A stretch of DNA of 64,000 bases from Verrucomicrobiia bacterium. Lineage in GTDB: Bacteria > Verrucomicrobiota > Verrucomicrobiia > Palsa-1439. A program made the position numbers and the translations under genes. Each line of letters opens with the position of its first letter. Position 1 is the first letter of the stretch. The notes beneath the pieces were generated by a model. That model ran no database searches. It was not told the DNA's origin and saw only the letters and a list, made by a program, of their open reading frames with translations. The DNA is taken from the NCBI GenBank assembly GCA_022072455.1, contig JAJVHY010000026.1:36796-100795 (forward strand), in the 5' to 3' direction. Shown here piece after piece: positions 44,204 through 53,328 of the stretch.

Positions 44204-45165
44204 AAATCTTGTTTTTGACGCAGACGATGGAGCGCGGACCGGCGAGCCGGTATCGCGTGTTGCAATTCTTGCCGGCGTTGCGGGCGGCGGGGATTGGTTA
44301 CGAGGTGTCGCCGGCGGTGCCCGACGCGGATTACGGGGCTTACTTTGGCGGGAGCCGCTGGACAAAAGTTTGTCACTTGCCGGGGATGATCGCGCGGCGA
44401 CGGAGGGATTGGGGGCGGTTTGGGGAGTTCGACGTGGTGTTCATTCAGAAGGAAGTTTTTCCGTTTTGGCCGCGCTGGGAGTTTCCGCATGGGCGGGTGG
44501 TTTTCGATATTGATGATGCGGTGTTTGGTCGGGCAACGACGCATCTGTTTCGGGCGAGCCGGTTGGTGTTGGCGGGGAATGAGTTTTTGGCGGGGCAGGT
44601 CCGGCAGGCCGGCGGGCGGGCGGCGGTGGTGCCGACGGTGGTAGATACGGAGCGGTTCCGACCGGCGGAGCAACCGGGAACGCGGATCGGGTGGATGGGC
44701 TCGCGGACGACGAACCGGTATCTGGAAGAGTTGGCGCCAGCGTTGGCCGGGTTGCCGGTGACGGCGGTTTCGGCGGTGAAACCGGGAATTGAGTGTGAGT
44801 TTATGCCGTGGAGCTTGGAGCGGGAGGTGGAGCAGACGCAGTCGTTTGCGGTAGGTTTGGCGCCGTTGGCGGATACGAAGTGGGAATTGGGGAAGTGCGG
44901 GTTGAAGACGTTGCAGTATTTGGCGTGCGGCGTGCCAGTGGTCGGCGCGCCGGTGGGAGTGCAACGGGAATTTATTGAACAAAGCGGCGGCGGATTGTTG
45001 GCGAGGTCGGCGGGGGAATGGCGGGAGAAGATTCAGTGGTTGCTGGAGCATCCGGTCGAGCGGGTGGCGCTGGGGGCGCGGGGCCGGGAGTATGTCGAGA
45101 AACATTTTTCGTTGCGGAGTTGGGCGCCGCGGTGGGTGGAGTTGGTGCGCGGGGTAAAGGATTGA
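44200..45165 (+). CDS. GT4-type glycosyltransferase
   Basis: The protein has 321 residues from the ATG at 44200 (ATGA overlap with the flippase). The frame is open upstream to 43858 but lies inside the flippase in another frame. The GT-B features are MKILFLTQTMERGPASRYRV, VVPTVVDTERFRP in the middle, and the C-terminal donor-binding block GLAPLADTKWELGKCGLKTLQYLACGVPVVGAPVG. The donor and acceptor sugars cannot be inferred. Confidence 0.85.
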   Translation: MKILFLTQTMERGPASRYRVLQFLPALRAAGIGYEVSPAVPDADYGAYFGGSRWTKVCHLPGMIARRRRDWGRFGEFDVVFIQKEVFPFWPRWEFPHGRVVFDIDDAVFGRATTHLFRASRLVLAGNEFLAGQVRQAGGRAAVVPTVVDTERFRPAEQPGTRIGWMGSRTTNRYLEELAPALAGLPVTAVSAVKPGIECEFMPWSLEREVEQTQSFAVGLAPLADTKWELGKCGLKTLQYLACGVPVVGAPVGVQREFIEQSGGGLLARSAGEWREKIQWLLEHPVERVALGARGREYVEKHFSLRSWAPRWVELVRGVKD

Positions 45166-45194
45166 TTGCCTGCCGGAGCGGCGTTCGCTATGTT
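45166..45194 (+). promoter_or_regulatory. putative promoter before the GT28-like gene
   Basis: TTGCCT (45166-45171), a 17-base spacer and TATGTT (45189-45194) lie at the end of the GT4 gene, 17 bases before the ATG at 45212. Confidence 0.4.
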
Positions 45195-45211
45195 GCCCGC
45201 CTGATAACGAC

Positions 45212-46369
45212 ATGACGCGACGGATCCTTTTTCTCTATCTGACCAAACATTCGGGGCATTATGCGGCGGCGGTCGCCATTGAGGAGGCGGCGCGGGCGTC
45301 GGGGGTGCCGGTGGAGTCGCGGTTGTTGGATTCGTTCAGTCACGCGAACCCGGTGCTGTCAAAGGTGACGTTGCGGGCGTATTTGACGGCCTTGAAAGCC
45401 GCGCCCGAAATCTGGGAGTGGATGTATGATAATCCGGCCTTGAAGGAGCGGACGGCGTTGATTCGGGAGTTGTTGAGCCGGGGAAATTCGCGGAAGTTGC
45501 AGAAGATTTTGGCGGAGTTCCGGCCGGATGTGGTGGTGTGTACGCAGGCGTTTGCGTGTGGGGTGTTGGCGTCGTGGAAGGCGAAGACGGGGAGTCAGCA
45601 GCCGGCGTTGGTGGGGGTGTTGACGGATTTCGTGGCGCACCGGTATTGGGCGCATGAGATGGTGGATTTATACATCGCGCCGAATGACGCGACGAAGGCG
45701 ACGTTGGTGGCGCAGGGAGTCAATCCCGAGCGGATCAGTGTGCGGGGGTTGCCGGTGCATCAGCGGTTTCTGCAACCGATTGACAAGGCGGCGGTGCGGG
45801 AATGGCTGGGATTCAAGCCGGGATTGCCGGTGATTTTGGTGATGGGGGGGAGTCTCGGGTTGGGGCCGATGAAGTCGGTGATCCGGCAGCTCGACCGGTT
45901 GCCGCAGCCATTTTACATCGTGGCGATTACCGGGCAGAATGAGGAGTTGAAGGAGCGGTTGGAGCGGCGGGGCGGGAAGTTGCGGCACCCGACGCGGATC
46001 TTGGGATTCGTGGAGAATGTGCAGGAGTTGATGGAGGTCGCGGAGTTGGTGGTGACCAAGCCGGGCGGAATCACGACGGCGGAATGTCTGGTGAAGCGAT
46101 TGCCCATGATCATCATCAATCCGATTCCCGGTCAGGAGGCGAAGAATACGGAGTTTTTGCTGGCGCGGGGCGTGGCGGTGCAGGCCATGACGGCAACACA
46201 CGTCGCGCAGTTTGTGGATGAGTTCTTGCGCAACCCGGAAAAACTGCGATGGATGCGTGCGGCGGCGGCTGAAGTGGGTTGCCCCGAGGCCGCGGCCGCG
46301 GCGGCCCGGGATATTTTGCGGTTGGCCGGCCACGCGCCGGCACGGGCGGCTCTGGCGGAGATCCGGTGA
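45212..46369 (+). CDS. GT28-like lipid glycosyltransferase (MGDG-synthase type)
   Basis: The protein has 385 residues. The start RRILFLYLTKHSGHYAAAVA and the C-terminal donor block VVTKPGGITTAECLVKRLPMI ... NPIPGQEAKN match the MurG/MGDG synthase group that uses UDP-sugars with a diacylglycerol or polyprenol acceptor. An N-terminal membrane-association motif (VLSKVTLRAYLTALKA) fits that. It is translationally coupled to the LpxL-like gene (GTGA overlap), suggesting work on a membrane glycolipid. Confidence 0.85.
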   Translation: MTRRILFLYLTKHSGHYAAAVAIEEAARASGVPVESRLLDSFSHANPVLSKVTLRAYLTALKAAPEIWEWMYDNPALKERTALIRELLSRGNSRKLQKILAEFRPDVVVCTQAFACGVLASWKAKTGSQQPALVGVLTDFVAHRYWAHEMVDLYIAPNDATKATLVAQGVNPERISVRGLPVHQRFLQPIDKAAVREWLGFKPGLPVILVMGGSLGLGPMKSVIRQLDRLPQPFYIVAITGQNEELKERLERRGGKLRHPTRILGFVENVQELMEVAELVVTKPGGITTAECLVKRLPMIIINPIPGQEAKNTEFLLARGVAVQAMTATHVAQFVDEFLRNPEKLRWMRAAAAEVGCPEAAAAAARDILRLAGHAPARAALAEIR

Positions 46370-47307
46370 GCTTCAAGTATCTCCAGATGAAGTTTGCGGA
46401 GACGATCGGGCGGTTCATGCCGCGGCGGATCGGGTACGGGATTGCCCGGCGGTTTGCGGATGCTTATGTCCTTTTTGACCGGCGTGGGCGGGAGTGCGTC
46501 ATCAATAATCTTCAGCGGATTCATCTGCACAACGGCACGGCGTTGTCGCGCCGGGCGTTGCGGGTGTTGGCGCGGGAGAATTTTCTGAACTTTGCGAAGT
46601 ATCTCGTCGATTTTTTCCACTTTCTTCACTTGAGCCGGGAGCGGGCGGACCGGTTGGTGAATTTTGGGATTGTGCCGCAGGTGTTCGATGATTTGTTGGC
46701 GAGGGGGAAGGGGCTGATCACACTCAGTGCGCACTTGGGAAATTGGGAACTCGGGGCGGCCGTGCTCGCGCAACGCGGGTATCCGATCAATGCGGTGGCT
46801 TTGTGGCAGCCGGATCCGAAACTCAATGCGTTGTATCAGAGTTACCGGACGAATCGGGGGATTATTCCGATTCCGTTTGGGCGGGCGGCCCGGGAGTGCA
46901 TTGCGGCGTTGCGGCGGAATGAGATCGTCGCGGTGCTGGGGGATCGCGACTATACCGGCGGACGGCAGACGGTGGAGTTTTTTGGGCGACCGGCGCGGTT
47001 GCCGGATGGGCCGGCCAAGCTGGCGTTGGCGACAGGGGCTCCGATCTTGCCGGCTTTTATGGTCCGGGTGCACGGCGATACGTTTGCGTATGTGCTCGGG
47101 GAACCGATTTGGGCGGATCGGCAGCACGACTCGGTGGATGATGTGATGAAGCGTGTGGCGGGGGCTTTGGAAGAGGTGATCCGGGCTTATAGCGAGCAGT
47201 GGTACTTGTTTCACGACCTCTGGGACGTCGAAGGCGACCGGCGGCAGGCGACGGCGGCGGCGTTTGGTGCAGCAGCAGGGGGCGAAAAGCAGCGGGCGCA
47301 GGAGTAA
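46366..47307 (+). CDS. lipid A acyltransferase-like protein (LpxL/LpxM family)
   Basis: The protein has 313 residues from the GTG at 46366 (GTGA overlap); a frame upstream to 46279 lies within the previous gene. The acyltransferase HxxxxD/E-type motif appears as LSAHLGNWELGAAVLA, followed by GDRDYTGGRQTVEFFGRPARLPDGPAKLA. Members transfer acyl chains to lipid A or to related glycolipids at the inner membrane. The closely coupled GT28-like gene suggests a glycolipid substrate; classical lipid A is not proven. Confidence 0.85.
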   Translation: MSFKYLQMKFAETIGRFMPRRIGYGIARRFADAYVLFDRRGRECVINNLQRIHLHNGTALSRRALRVLARENFLNFAKYLVDFFHFLHLSRERADRLVNFGIVPQVFDDLLARGKGLITLSAHLGNWELGAAVLAQRGYPINAVALWQPDPKLNALYQSYRTNRGIIPIPFGRAARECIAALRRNEIVAVLGDRDYTGGRQTVEFFGRPARLPDGPAKLALATGAPILPAFMVRVHGDTFAYVLGEPIWADRQHDSVDDVMKRVAGALEEVIRAYSEQWYLFHDLWDVEGDRRQATAAAFGAAAGGEKQRAQE

Positions 47308-47356
47308 GAATATGTTGGCTGCGTGGCGCTGCGCGTGCTAGAGGTAGCGACTTTCC

Positions 47357-47983
47357 ATGAACGAAAACCCGTCGAGTCCCAATCCTCCGGCCAAGAAACC
47401 GCATTTGATCCGGCGGTTGTATGATTGGACGTTGCATTGGGCGCATACGAGGTATGGCACGCCGGCCTTGTTTTTTCTGGCGTTGTTTGAATCATCATTC
47501 TTTCCGGTGCCGCCCGATGTGTTGTTGATTGCCCTGACGCTGGGACAGCGGCGGCGCGCTTTTTTTTATGCATTGATATGTAGCGTCGGCTCGGTGTTGG
47601 GGGGGATGCTGGGGTATGCCATTGGCTATGAGGCATGGCATTTGTTGCAGCCGTATTTCATTCCCTACGTGTTCCGGCAGGAGATCTTCGAAAAGGTGGT
47701 CGCTTGGTATCAAGCCGGCGCGTTTTGGTATGTGTTCGTGGCGGCCTTCACGCCGATTCCGTACAAGGTGTTTACGATTGCGGCGGGGGTTTGTGAAATT
47801 CCGTTTTGGATTTTGGTGGTGGCCTCGGTGGTGGGCCGGTCGGCGCGATTTTTCCTGGTGGCGGGGTTGCTTTATTTCTTTGGGGAGAAGATGCGTGGGT
47901 TTGTGGAGAAGTATTTTGATCGGTTGATGTGGGCGTTTTTGGCGTTGCTCATTTTAGGCTTTGTCGCCGTGAAGTATCTGTGA
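47357..47983 (+). CDS. DedA/VTT-domain membrane protein (YqaA-like)
   Basis: The protein has 208 residues. The VTT core includes GTPALFFLALFESSFFPVPPD, GSVLGGMLGYAIGYEAWHLL and FTPIPYKVFTIAAGV, with about five membrane helices. DedA-like proteins are linked to undecaprenyl phosphate or phospholipid flipping and envelope stress. It follows the glycan gene run and precedes tRNA-Pro, with no obvious regulatory link. Confidence 0.88.
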   Translation: MNENPSSPNPPAKKPHLIRRLYDWTLHWAHTRYGTPALFFLALFESSFFPVPPDVLLIALTLGQRRRAFFYALICSVGSVLGGMLGYAIGYEAWHLLQPYFIPYVFRQEIFEKVVAWYQAGAFWYVFVAAFTPIPYKVFTIAAGVCEIPFWILVVASVVGRSARFFLVAGLLYFFGEKMRGFVEKYFDRLMWAFLALLILGFVAVKYL

Positions 47984-48005
47984 TAGGAAGGAGTGCGGTC
48001 GGGTT

Positions 48006-48083
48006 CGGGACGTAGCGCAGTTTGGCTAGCGCGCTTGGTTCGGGACCAAGAGGTCGCGGGTTCAAATCCCGCCGTCCCGACCA
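48006..48083 (+). tRNA. tRNA-Pro (anticodon CGG)
   Basis: A complete cloverleaf: acceptor CGGGACG with CGTCCCG, D arm GCGC/GCGC, anticodon stem CTTGG/CCAAG with loop TTCGGGA (anticodon CGG), T arm GCGGG/CCCGC with TTCAAAT, and an encoded CCA. Confidence 0.95.
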
Positions 48084-48209
48084 TCTTTCCCAATCACCGT
48101 TTGGCGCAGAGGCACTAACCTCCGCCGACTGAGATTAACCCAGGGCGCACCAAAGCGGCAAACGCTCTGTCGCCAAACTCCCAAGGACATGTGACCGCGT
48201 GATGACCCG

Positions 48210-49922
48210 ATGAAATTTATTCATGGCTATGATGAGCGGTACCTGCTGGGCTTGGAAAAGCACGGCTTGTGGAATGCGGAAAGCGGGCTGAAGGTTACCC
48301 AGCATTTTGCCACTCCGACAGCGGAAAAGTTCAATTCGCTGGCAGCTGGCGGCGGAAAATTGCAGCGCTTGATCCGAGACCGGCATTGTCCGTTGTATAT
48401 CGACCGGCTCCAAGGCGGGACGTTTTATCAGCGATATGCTTTTGACCTGGCTCTGCTCCGGGAATATCAGGAGCTGCTCGGCGATTGGTTTCTCGGCATT
48501 CAAATGCATGAGTGGGGTAGTGGGTGCAACGCTGACTGGAACCGGATTCGTAATCAACTCGCGACGACCCCGCCACCGTGGACGGAACAACAGATTCACG
48601 CCGCCATCAAAGCAGTGTCGGTCAATCAAGAGTGCATCCACCTGTCTTGCGGCACAGCGCTGGAATATAGCCGCAAGCATTATGCCGAAACCTGGCCGGA
48701 GTACTTGGATGAATTGGCGCAACTGTTTCAACTCAGACAAGACGAGAATGCTGGATTACTTCTGCCTTGTGACAGTTACACGCAGGCGACCGGTCTGGAA
48801 TATCAGCTCGGGGCGCGGACAGTAATGCCCGAAATCGGTGCACAGATCCCAATGACGCGCCTGCAAGTGGCATTGGCGCGCGGCCTGTCACGAGCCCGTG
48901 GTCGCCCGTGGGGTGTGTATTACGAACCGTGGGGCGGTAAACCATTTTCCGCCCCGCACTTCTTCGACGGGCCATTGAACGAATGGCGGGTGGATAAGAC
49001 CAGCTTTGCTTATGATTTTACCACCTACGGTCCGAATGGCGGCAGTTCGCGTGCGCTGCAACGGCGGCTGTATTATTATGCCCTCTTGAGCGGAGCCCAC
49101 TACCTTGCGGAAGAGTGGGGCGTGAGCAACACTTTCCAGAACTGGCGCGATTATCCCCTGACACCGTATGGCGAAATCAAAAAGGATTTCATCAATTTCG
49201 CCGCGACGCGACCACGGCTTGAACCATTTGTCCCGTTTGCCATCGTGCTGCCGCGCGAGTGTGCGGTCATTGACCTCTTCCACCTCCGGTCGCCCGAGAC
49301 CGATGTTTATCTCAACCGCACCCTGGGGCCGGCGGACCGGGCATTGTTTGGTCATGTTCGGAGCGTGTTGCGGCTGTTCTTTGCGGCCGCGGGGACGAGT
49401 CTCGGCAATGAAGCGCATGTTCTGACCAACAACCGCTTGGCGGATTGCTTCGATGTGCTCGACGAAGATGCCGCCGCGACGGCAGGGGGGCAGTACTCCT
49501 GCCTGATTGACGCGAGTCCGGATTGCCGGGTGGCGCGCGCAAATGTTGGCGGGCAAACCCGGACACTGTTGAGCACCGATCTGGCGCGACTGGAAAGCGA
49601 GATCATGCAGATGATTGGCGTTGAGTTCCCCTGCACCGTGGGCGGCGGCATTCACTGGCTGCTCAACCGCCAGGGCCAACAGTGGTGGCTTGCGCTCTTC
49701 AACAACAACGGTGTTGAGCGTTCTACCGAGCACGGCGACAGCTTTCTGTCTGAGGCAAACCTGCCGGCCGTGATTCACTTCAAACGCGAGCCGGCACGTC
49801 TCCGCCTGATAAAAAACTGGCCAGCGACTCAGGAACCGTTGGTGCGGCAGGCGGCTGGCCGGTACATTTGCTCCGTCGCGCCAGGCGGATTTTGTCTCCT
49901 CGAATTTCACCTGCCTGGATGA
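48210..49922 (+). CDS. large protein of unknown function, glycoside-hydrolase-like
   Basis: The protein has 570 residues and no signal peptide or membrane segment. Aromatic and acidic motifs such as GIQMHEWGSGCNADWNRI, PWGVYYEPWGGKPFSAPHFF and LAEEWGVSNTFQNWRDYPLT recall (beta/alpha)8 glycosidases with catalytic glutamates near MHEWG and EEWG, but I cannot place it in a numbered family. It is flanked by tRNA-Pro and a small secreted protein. If a glycosidase, its substrate is unknown; another barrel enzyme is possible. Confidence 0.6.
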   Translation: MKFIHGYDERYLLGLEKHGLWNAESGLKVTQHFATPTAEKFNSLAAGGGKLQRLIRDRHCPLYIDRLQGGTFYQRYAFDLALLREYQELLGDWFLGIQMHEWGSGCNADWNRIRNQLATTPPPWTEQQIHAAIKAVSVNQECIHLSCGTALEYSRKHYAETWPEYLDELAQLFQLRQDENAGLLLPCDSYTQATGLEYQLGARTVMPEIGAQIPMTRLQVALARGLSRARGRPWGVYYEPWGGKPFSAPHFFDGPLNEWRVDKTSFAYDFTTYGPNGGSSRALQRRLYYYALLSGAHYLAEEWGVSNTFQNWRDYPLTPYGEIKKDFINFAATRPRLEPFVPFAIVLPRECAVIDLFHLRSPETDVYLNRTLGPADRALFGHVRSVLRLFFAAAGTSLGNEAHVLTNNRLADCFDVLDEDAAATAGGQYSCLIDASPDCRVARANVGGQTRTLLSTDLARLESEIMQMIGVEFPCTVGGGIHWLLNRQGQQWWLALFNNNGVERSTEHGDSFLSEANLPAVIHFKREPARLRLIKNWPATQEPLVRQAAGRYICSVAPGGFCLLEFHLPG

Positions 49923-50035
49923 GTGTCGCGGCCCGGTTGCGGGCATCTGGCGGGAGAAGACAATTCGCGGCAACTTTTTCCTCGACTGTCACCGGGCCGC
50001 GCATATCCTAAGTTCAATAATCGGAGGAGATTGAC

Positions 50036-50665
50036 ATGACAACATGGCTAATCCGTGGGTTGGTGGCAGTGGTTTTCTCTCTCGTGGCGGCGCAGGCCGG
50101 GAACGTTCCGAGTGCGAAAAAAGCACTCGAAGTGGCGACGACATCCGAGAGTTCGGTGGCTTCTAATCGGCTGATCCGCCTGGAGGGCACGGGGTCGGAT
50201 AGTGATATGCGGCCCCGGCAATGGGACCTGACATTTTTCGATTCGAAACGCAAAAACAAGGGGACGGTTGTGCGGGTCAAGGATGGTGCCGCGGTAAGTG
50301 TGGCCGGGGCGGTGAGGGTGATGGATGACGCCCGGGTGGACGCGGGACTGCGGAATTTTACCGGCTATTCGCCGGCGGAAGTCATCAACCTCGCGCGGTG
50401 GAAGTTGGACTCGAATGAAGCTTTGGCAAAAGTCAGCGGTCTGGCCGGGCTGGAGAAGGTGCAGTTGACGGATGTGAAGATGGAGTTGCAGAAGCTCAGC
50501 GATGGCGATGTCGCGCCGGTCTGGCGGGTGCGGGTGAAAGCGCGGTTGCGGGACAAACCCGGCAACGAGAATTGGATCGGGGGTGTTGAGTTGAGTGCGG
50601 AGACCGGGGAAATTCTGCGCAACGATCTCAACGTTGACCGGCTGAACAAGAAGCGGTTGTTTTAA
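50036..50665 (+). CDS. secreted protein of unknown function
   Basis: The protein has 209 residues with a signal peptide (MTTWLIRGLVAVVFSLVAAQA). The mature part contains two repeated units resembling PepSY-like folds (LTFFDSKRKNKGTVVRVKDG; WRVRVKARLRDKPGNENWIGG ... SAETGEILRND). A Shine-Dalgarno GGAGGA precedes the ATG. It converges on the nuclease gene with a 4-base overlap. The function is unknown. Confidence 0.65.
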   Translation: MTTWLIRGLVAVVFSLVAAQAGNVPSAKKALEVATTSESSVASNRLIRLEGTGSDSDMRPRQWDLTFFDSKRKNKGTVVRVKDGAAVSVAGAVRVMDDARVDAGLRNFTGYSPAEVINLARWKLDSNEALAKVSGLAGLEKVQLTDVKMELQKLSDGDVAPVWRVRVKARLRDKPGNENWIGGVELSAETGEILRNDLNVDRLNKKRLF

Positions 50666-51219
50666 TTCGCGCTGGCGGAAGCCCAGGCGCCGAGGCGGGC
50701 TTTGCGGGCCTGTCGTTCGAGGGTGAGCAGTTTTTGTTCGACGGCTTTGGTGGTGCCGCCAGTGGGCGGGATGGCCTTTTCGCCAAACACGCGGGCCAGC
50801 CCGTTTTGCACCAGCAGATGGCCGAGGTCTTGCCGGCCATTCACGAATACGAACGCGTAGTGACGCGGTAATTTGCTCCGGCCCCGTGCATCTTGCCAGC
50901 GGGTCACGACCGTGAATGGTTCGGCCAGTTGCCGGCTGCTGAAGCGTTCGGCGGCGCGGCCGATGTCCACGGCGCGCCGTTGGGAGATGCCAAAGTAGTG
51001 CGCTTGTTCGGCCACGCGGTCGGGGAAGTCGGTTGCGGTTTCCGGGGTGTCCACGTAATAGAGCCGGAAGATGTATGCTTTGCCGGCATGGTGGACGTGA
51101 AAGCTGTCGCCATCGTTGCCGGGATGGCGGACGAGTTTGCAGTTGGTGAGGGTTTGCCACGGTTGGGCGGCGGACAGGGGGCCGGTCAGGGCGATGAGAA
51201 GAAGGAGAAATCGGCGCAT
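50662..51219 (-). CDS. staphylococcal-nuclease-like (thermonuclease) secreted protein
   Basis: The protein has 185 residues with a signal peptide (MRRFLLLLIALTGPLSA). SNase-like residues are visible: the metal-site Asp in PGNDGDSFHV, the Arg in YIFRLYYVDTPET and the acidic Glu in DTPE, followed by the second Arg block further on. It may cleave DNA or RNA in the periplasm or outside the cell. The promoter and partner are unknown. Confidence 0.85.
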   Translation of the reverse strand: MRRFLLLLIALTGPLSAAQPWQTLTNCKLVRHPGNDGDSFHVHHAGKAYIFRLYYVDTPETATDFPDRVAEQAHYFGISQRRAVDIGRAAERFSSRQLAEPFTVVTRWQDARGRSKLPRHYAFVFVNGRQDLGHLLVQNGLARVFGEKAIPPTGGTTKAVEQKLLTLERQARKARLGAWASASAN

Positions 51220-51256
51220 GGTATTTCGTCAGAAAAGCTAGCGCGGTGCCAGTCAC

Positions 51257-51285
51257 TTGACCTCCCCGGTCTTTCCCGTTAGTCT
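51257..51285 (+). promoter_or_regulatory. putative promoter of the acylphosphatase gene
   Basis: TTGACC (51257-51262), a 17-base spacer and TAGTCT (51280-51285) lie 15 bases before the ATG at 51301. Confidence 0.5.
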
Positions 51286-51300
51286 CGCGACCCAAACGAA

Positions 51301-51576
51301 ATGCGAAAACGTGTGCATGTTTTTTACACCGGCCGGGTGCAGGGAGTGGGGTTCCGTTATACCGCGCGGGAAGTGGCGTGTGGTTTCGAGGTAACTGGTT
51401 TCGTTCGCAATTTGCCTGATGGCCGGGTCGAGATGGTGGCCGAGGCGGAAGAACCCGAAGCGCAGGCGTTTTTGCAGGGTTTGCGGGACTCGCAGCTGGG
51501 GAATTATATTCGGGGCGAGGATGTGACGTGGCAGCCGGCCAGTGGCGAGTTCAAGCGTTTCGAGGTTCAGAAATAA
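51301..51576 (+). CDS. acyP: acylphosphatase
   Basis: The protein has 91 residues. The catalytic Arg and Asn lie in GRVQGVGFRYTAREVA and GFVRNLPDGRVEMVAEAEE, the two family signatures. It hydrolyses carboxyl-phosphate bonds such as acetyl phosphate. The next gene follows after 1 base, so co-transcription with the ABC pair is likely, although functional coupling is not known. Confidence 0.96.
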   Translation: MRKRVHVFYTGRVQGVGFRYTAREVACGFEVTGFVRNLPDGRVEMVAEAEEPEAQAFLQGLRDSQLGNYIRGEDVTWQPASGEFKRFEVQK

Positions 51577-51577
51577 G

Positions 51578-52441
51578 ATGGACGCGATTCGCACGGAAAA
51601 TTTGACGAAGAAGTACAACCTCGGCTGGCGGAAGGGGCGGTTTTTGGCGTTGGAAAAATTAAATCTCCGCATCCCGGAGGGGGAGGTTTACGGACTACTC
51701 GGCCCAAATGGCTCCGGTAAGAGCACCACGCTGAAGTGCATTCTCGATTTGATCACACCGACCGAGGGGGCCGCTTGGATTTTCGGCGTGCCGGCGACGA
51801 AGGTGGAATCGCGGTTGCACGTCGGGTTCTTGCCGGAGAATCCGTATTTCTACCGGTATCTGACGGGGGGCGAGACGCTGGAGTTTTACGGGCAACTCTG
51901 CGGGATCCGGGGCGCGGCTTTGCACCGGCGGATTGAGGAGTTGATCGAGTTGGTGGGGTTGGCGAAAGCGCGGGACCGCCGATTGGCCGGCTATTCGAAG
52001 GGGATGCTGCAGCGGATCGGTTTGGCGCAGGCGTTGATTCATGACCCGCGCTTGCTGTTGTTGGATGAGCCGACGGCGGGAGTGGATCCGATTGGCAGTC
52101 GCGATATTCGCGATCTGATCTTGCGGTTGAAGCAGATGGGCAAGACGGTGTTGTTGTCGTCGCATTTGCTCGCGCAGGTTCAGGATGTCTGCGACCGGAT
52201 CGGAGTGCTTAATCTCGGGCAGATGATTTTGGAGGGTGATGTTGATCAGTTGATCAGCGACCAGCGCCGGTTGAGTTTCACAGTCGAAGGCTTGCCGGCG
52301 GGTGGGCGCGGGCAGATCGAACAGGCGGCGCAGGCGGCCGGCGCGAAAGTGGTGGGTGTCGAGCACCCGCAGACGACGTTGGAGACCTTGTTCCTCGACG
52401 CCGTCCGCCAGGACAAACGGGGGGCCGGCGAACATGACTGA
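51578..52441 (+). CDS. ABC transporter ATP-binding protein
   Basis: The protein has 287 residues from the ATG at 51578; the longer frame from 51542 lies inside acyP. Walker A GPNGSGKS, signature SKGMLQR-type region (GYSKGMLQRIGLAQAL), Walker B LLLLDEPTAGVDP and a C-terminal domain. With the next gene it forms an ABC-2-type exporter pair. The C-terminal extension past the NBD is usual for this group. The exported compound is unknown. Confidence 0.93.
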   Translation: MDAIRTENLTKKYNLGWRKGRFLALEKLNLRIPEGEVYGLLGPNGSGKSTTLKCILDLITPTEGAAWIFGVPATKVESRLHVGFLPENPYFYRYLTGGETLEFYGQLCGIRGAALHRRIEELIELVGLAKARDRRLAGYSKGMLQRIGLAQALIHDPRLLLLDEPTAGVDPIGSRDIRDLILRLKQMGKTVLLSSHLLAQVQDVCDRIGVLNLGQMILEGDVDQLISDQRRLSFTVEGLPAGGRGQIEQAAQAAGAKVVGVEHPQTTLETLFLDAVRQDKRGAGEHD

Positions 52442-53327
52442 GCGGGTCGGTTTTTCGGTGGCGCGAGTCGGGACCATCGCGGCCAATACCTTCACCGAGT
52501 CACTCCGACAAAAGGTGTTCAATATCCTGTTGATTTTCGCGCTGGTTGTAATCGCGAGCGCAAGTTTCTTTGCGGAGTTCGCGTTTGAAGAAGATGTGGC
52601 CGTGGTGGCCAGCTACCAGTTGAAATCCATCAAGGACACCTGCTTCGGGGCGTTGTCGGTGATTGGGATGTTGATTGCCATTGTCGGCACCGCCATGCTC
52701 TTGCCGAATGAACTGGAGAACCGGACGATTTACACCATCCTCTCGAAGCCGGTCCGCCGCTTGGAGTTTTTGCTTGGGAAATATTTGGGGACGGTGCTGT
52801 TGACGTTCGTCAGCGTTGTGCTGATGTCGGTGATGTTTCTGGCGGTGTTGACGTTCAAGGAAGCGCGCTTGTCGCAGCCGGCCAAAGCCGTCGTGGAGCA
52901 AACCGAATCACCCGTCGAAAAACAGAAGGCGCAGGAACAGGTCGCCAAAATTCGCGCGGAAGCCTTCGACCCCGCCATCGTGAAGGGAATCCTGCTCGTC
53001 TTTGTCAAACTCTGTCTGCTGGCCGCGATCACGCTCCTGGTCTCGACTTTTTCGACTTCAATGGTTTTTAACGTGGCGGTTGCGTTGCTGGTGTTTTTCG
53101 CCGGCCATCTTGTCGGGTTGGCCAAGGAAGCATGGCAGGCGCAGCCGCTCTTGGTCTACCTGCTCGGCATCATCCCCAATCTCGACCTGTTTAACGTCGC
53201 GGATGACATCATCCTTGGGAACTTTGTCCCGTGGGCGCACGTCGGCAAGGTGACGGGCTATGGTCTCGTCTATCTGAGCGGTGTGCTGGCGGCCGCGCAT
53301 TTTATTTTTTCGAATCGGGAAATCTGA
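52434..53327 (+). CDS. ABC transporter permease (ABC-2 type)
   Basis: The protein has 297 residues from the ATG at 52434 (8-base overlap with the ATPase gene); the longer frame begins inside it. About six membrane helices are present, with a cytoplasmic loop VEQTESPVEKQKAQEQVAKI. The block LENRTIYTILSKPVRRLEFLLGKYLG is typical of the ABC-2/CcmB-like permeases. It pairs with the ATPase. Confidence 0.88.
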   Translation: MTERVGFSVARVGTIAANTFTESLRQKVFNILLIFALVVIASASFFAEFAFEEDVAVVASYQLKSIKDTCFGALSVIGMLIAIVGTAMLLPNELENRTIYTILSKPVRRLEFLLGKYLGTVLLTFVSVVLMSVMFLAVLTFKEARLSQPAKAVVEQTESPVEKQKAQEQVAKIRAEAFDPAIVKGILLVFVKLCLLAAITLLVSTFSTSMVFNVAVALLVFFAGHLVGLAKEAWQAQPLLVYLLGIIPNLDLFNVADDIILGNFVPWAHVGKVTGYGLVYLSGVLAAAHFIFSNREI

Positions 53328-53328
53328 C

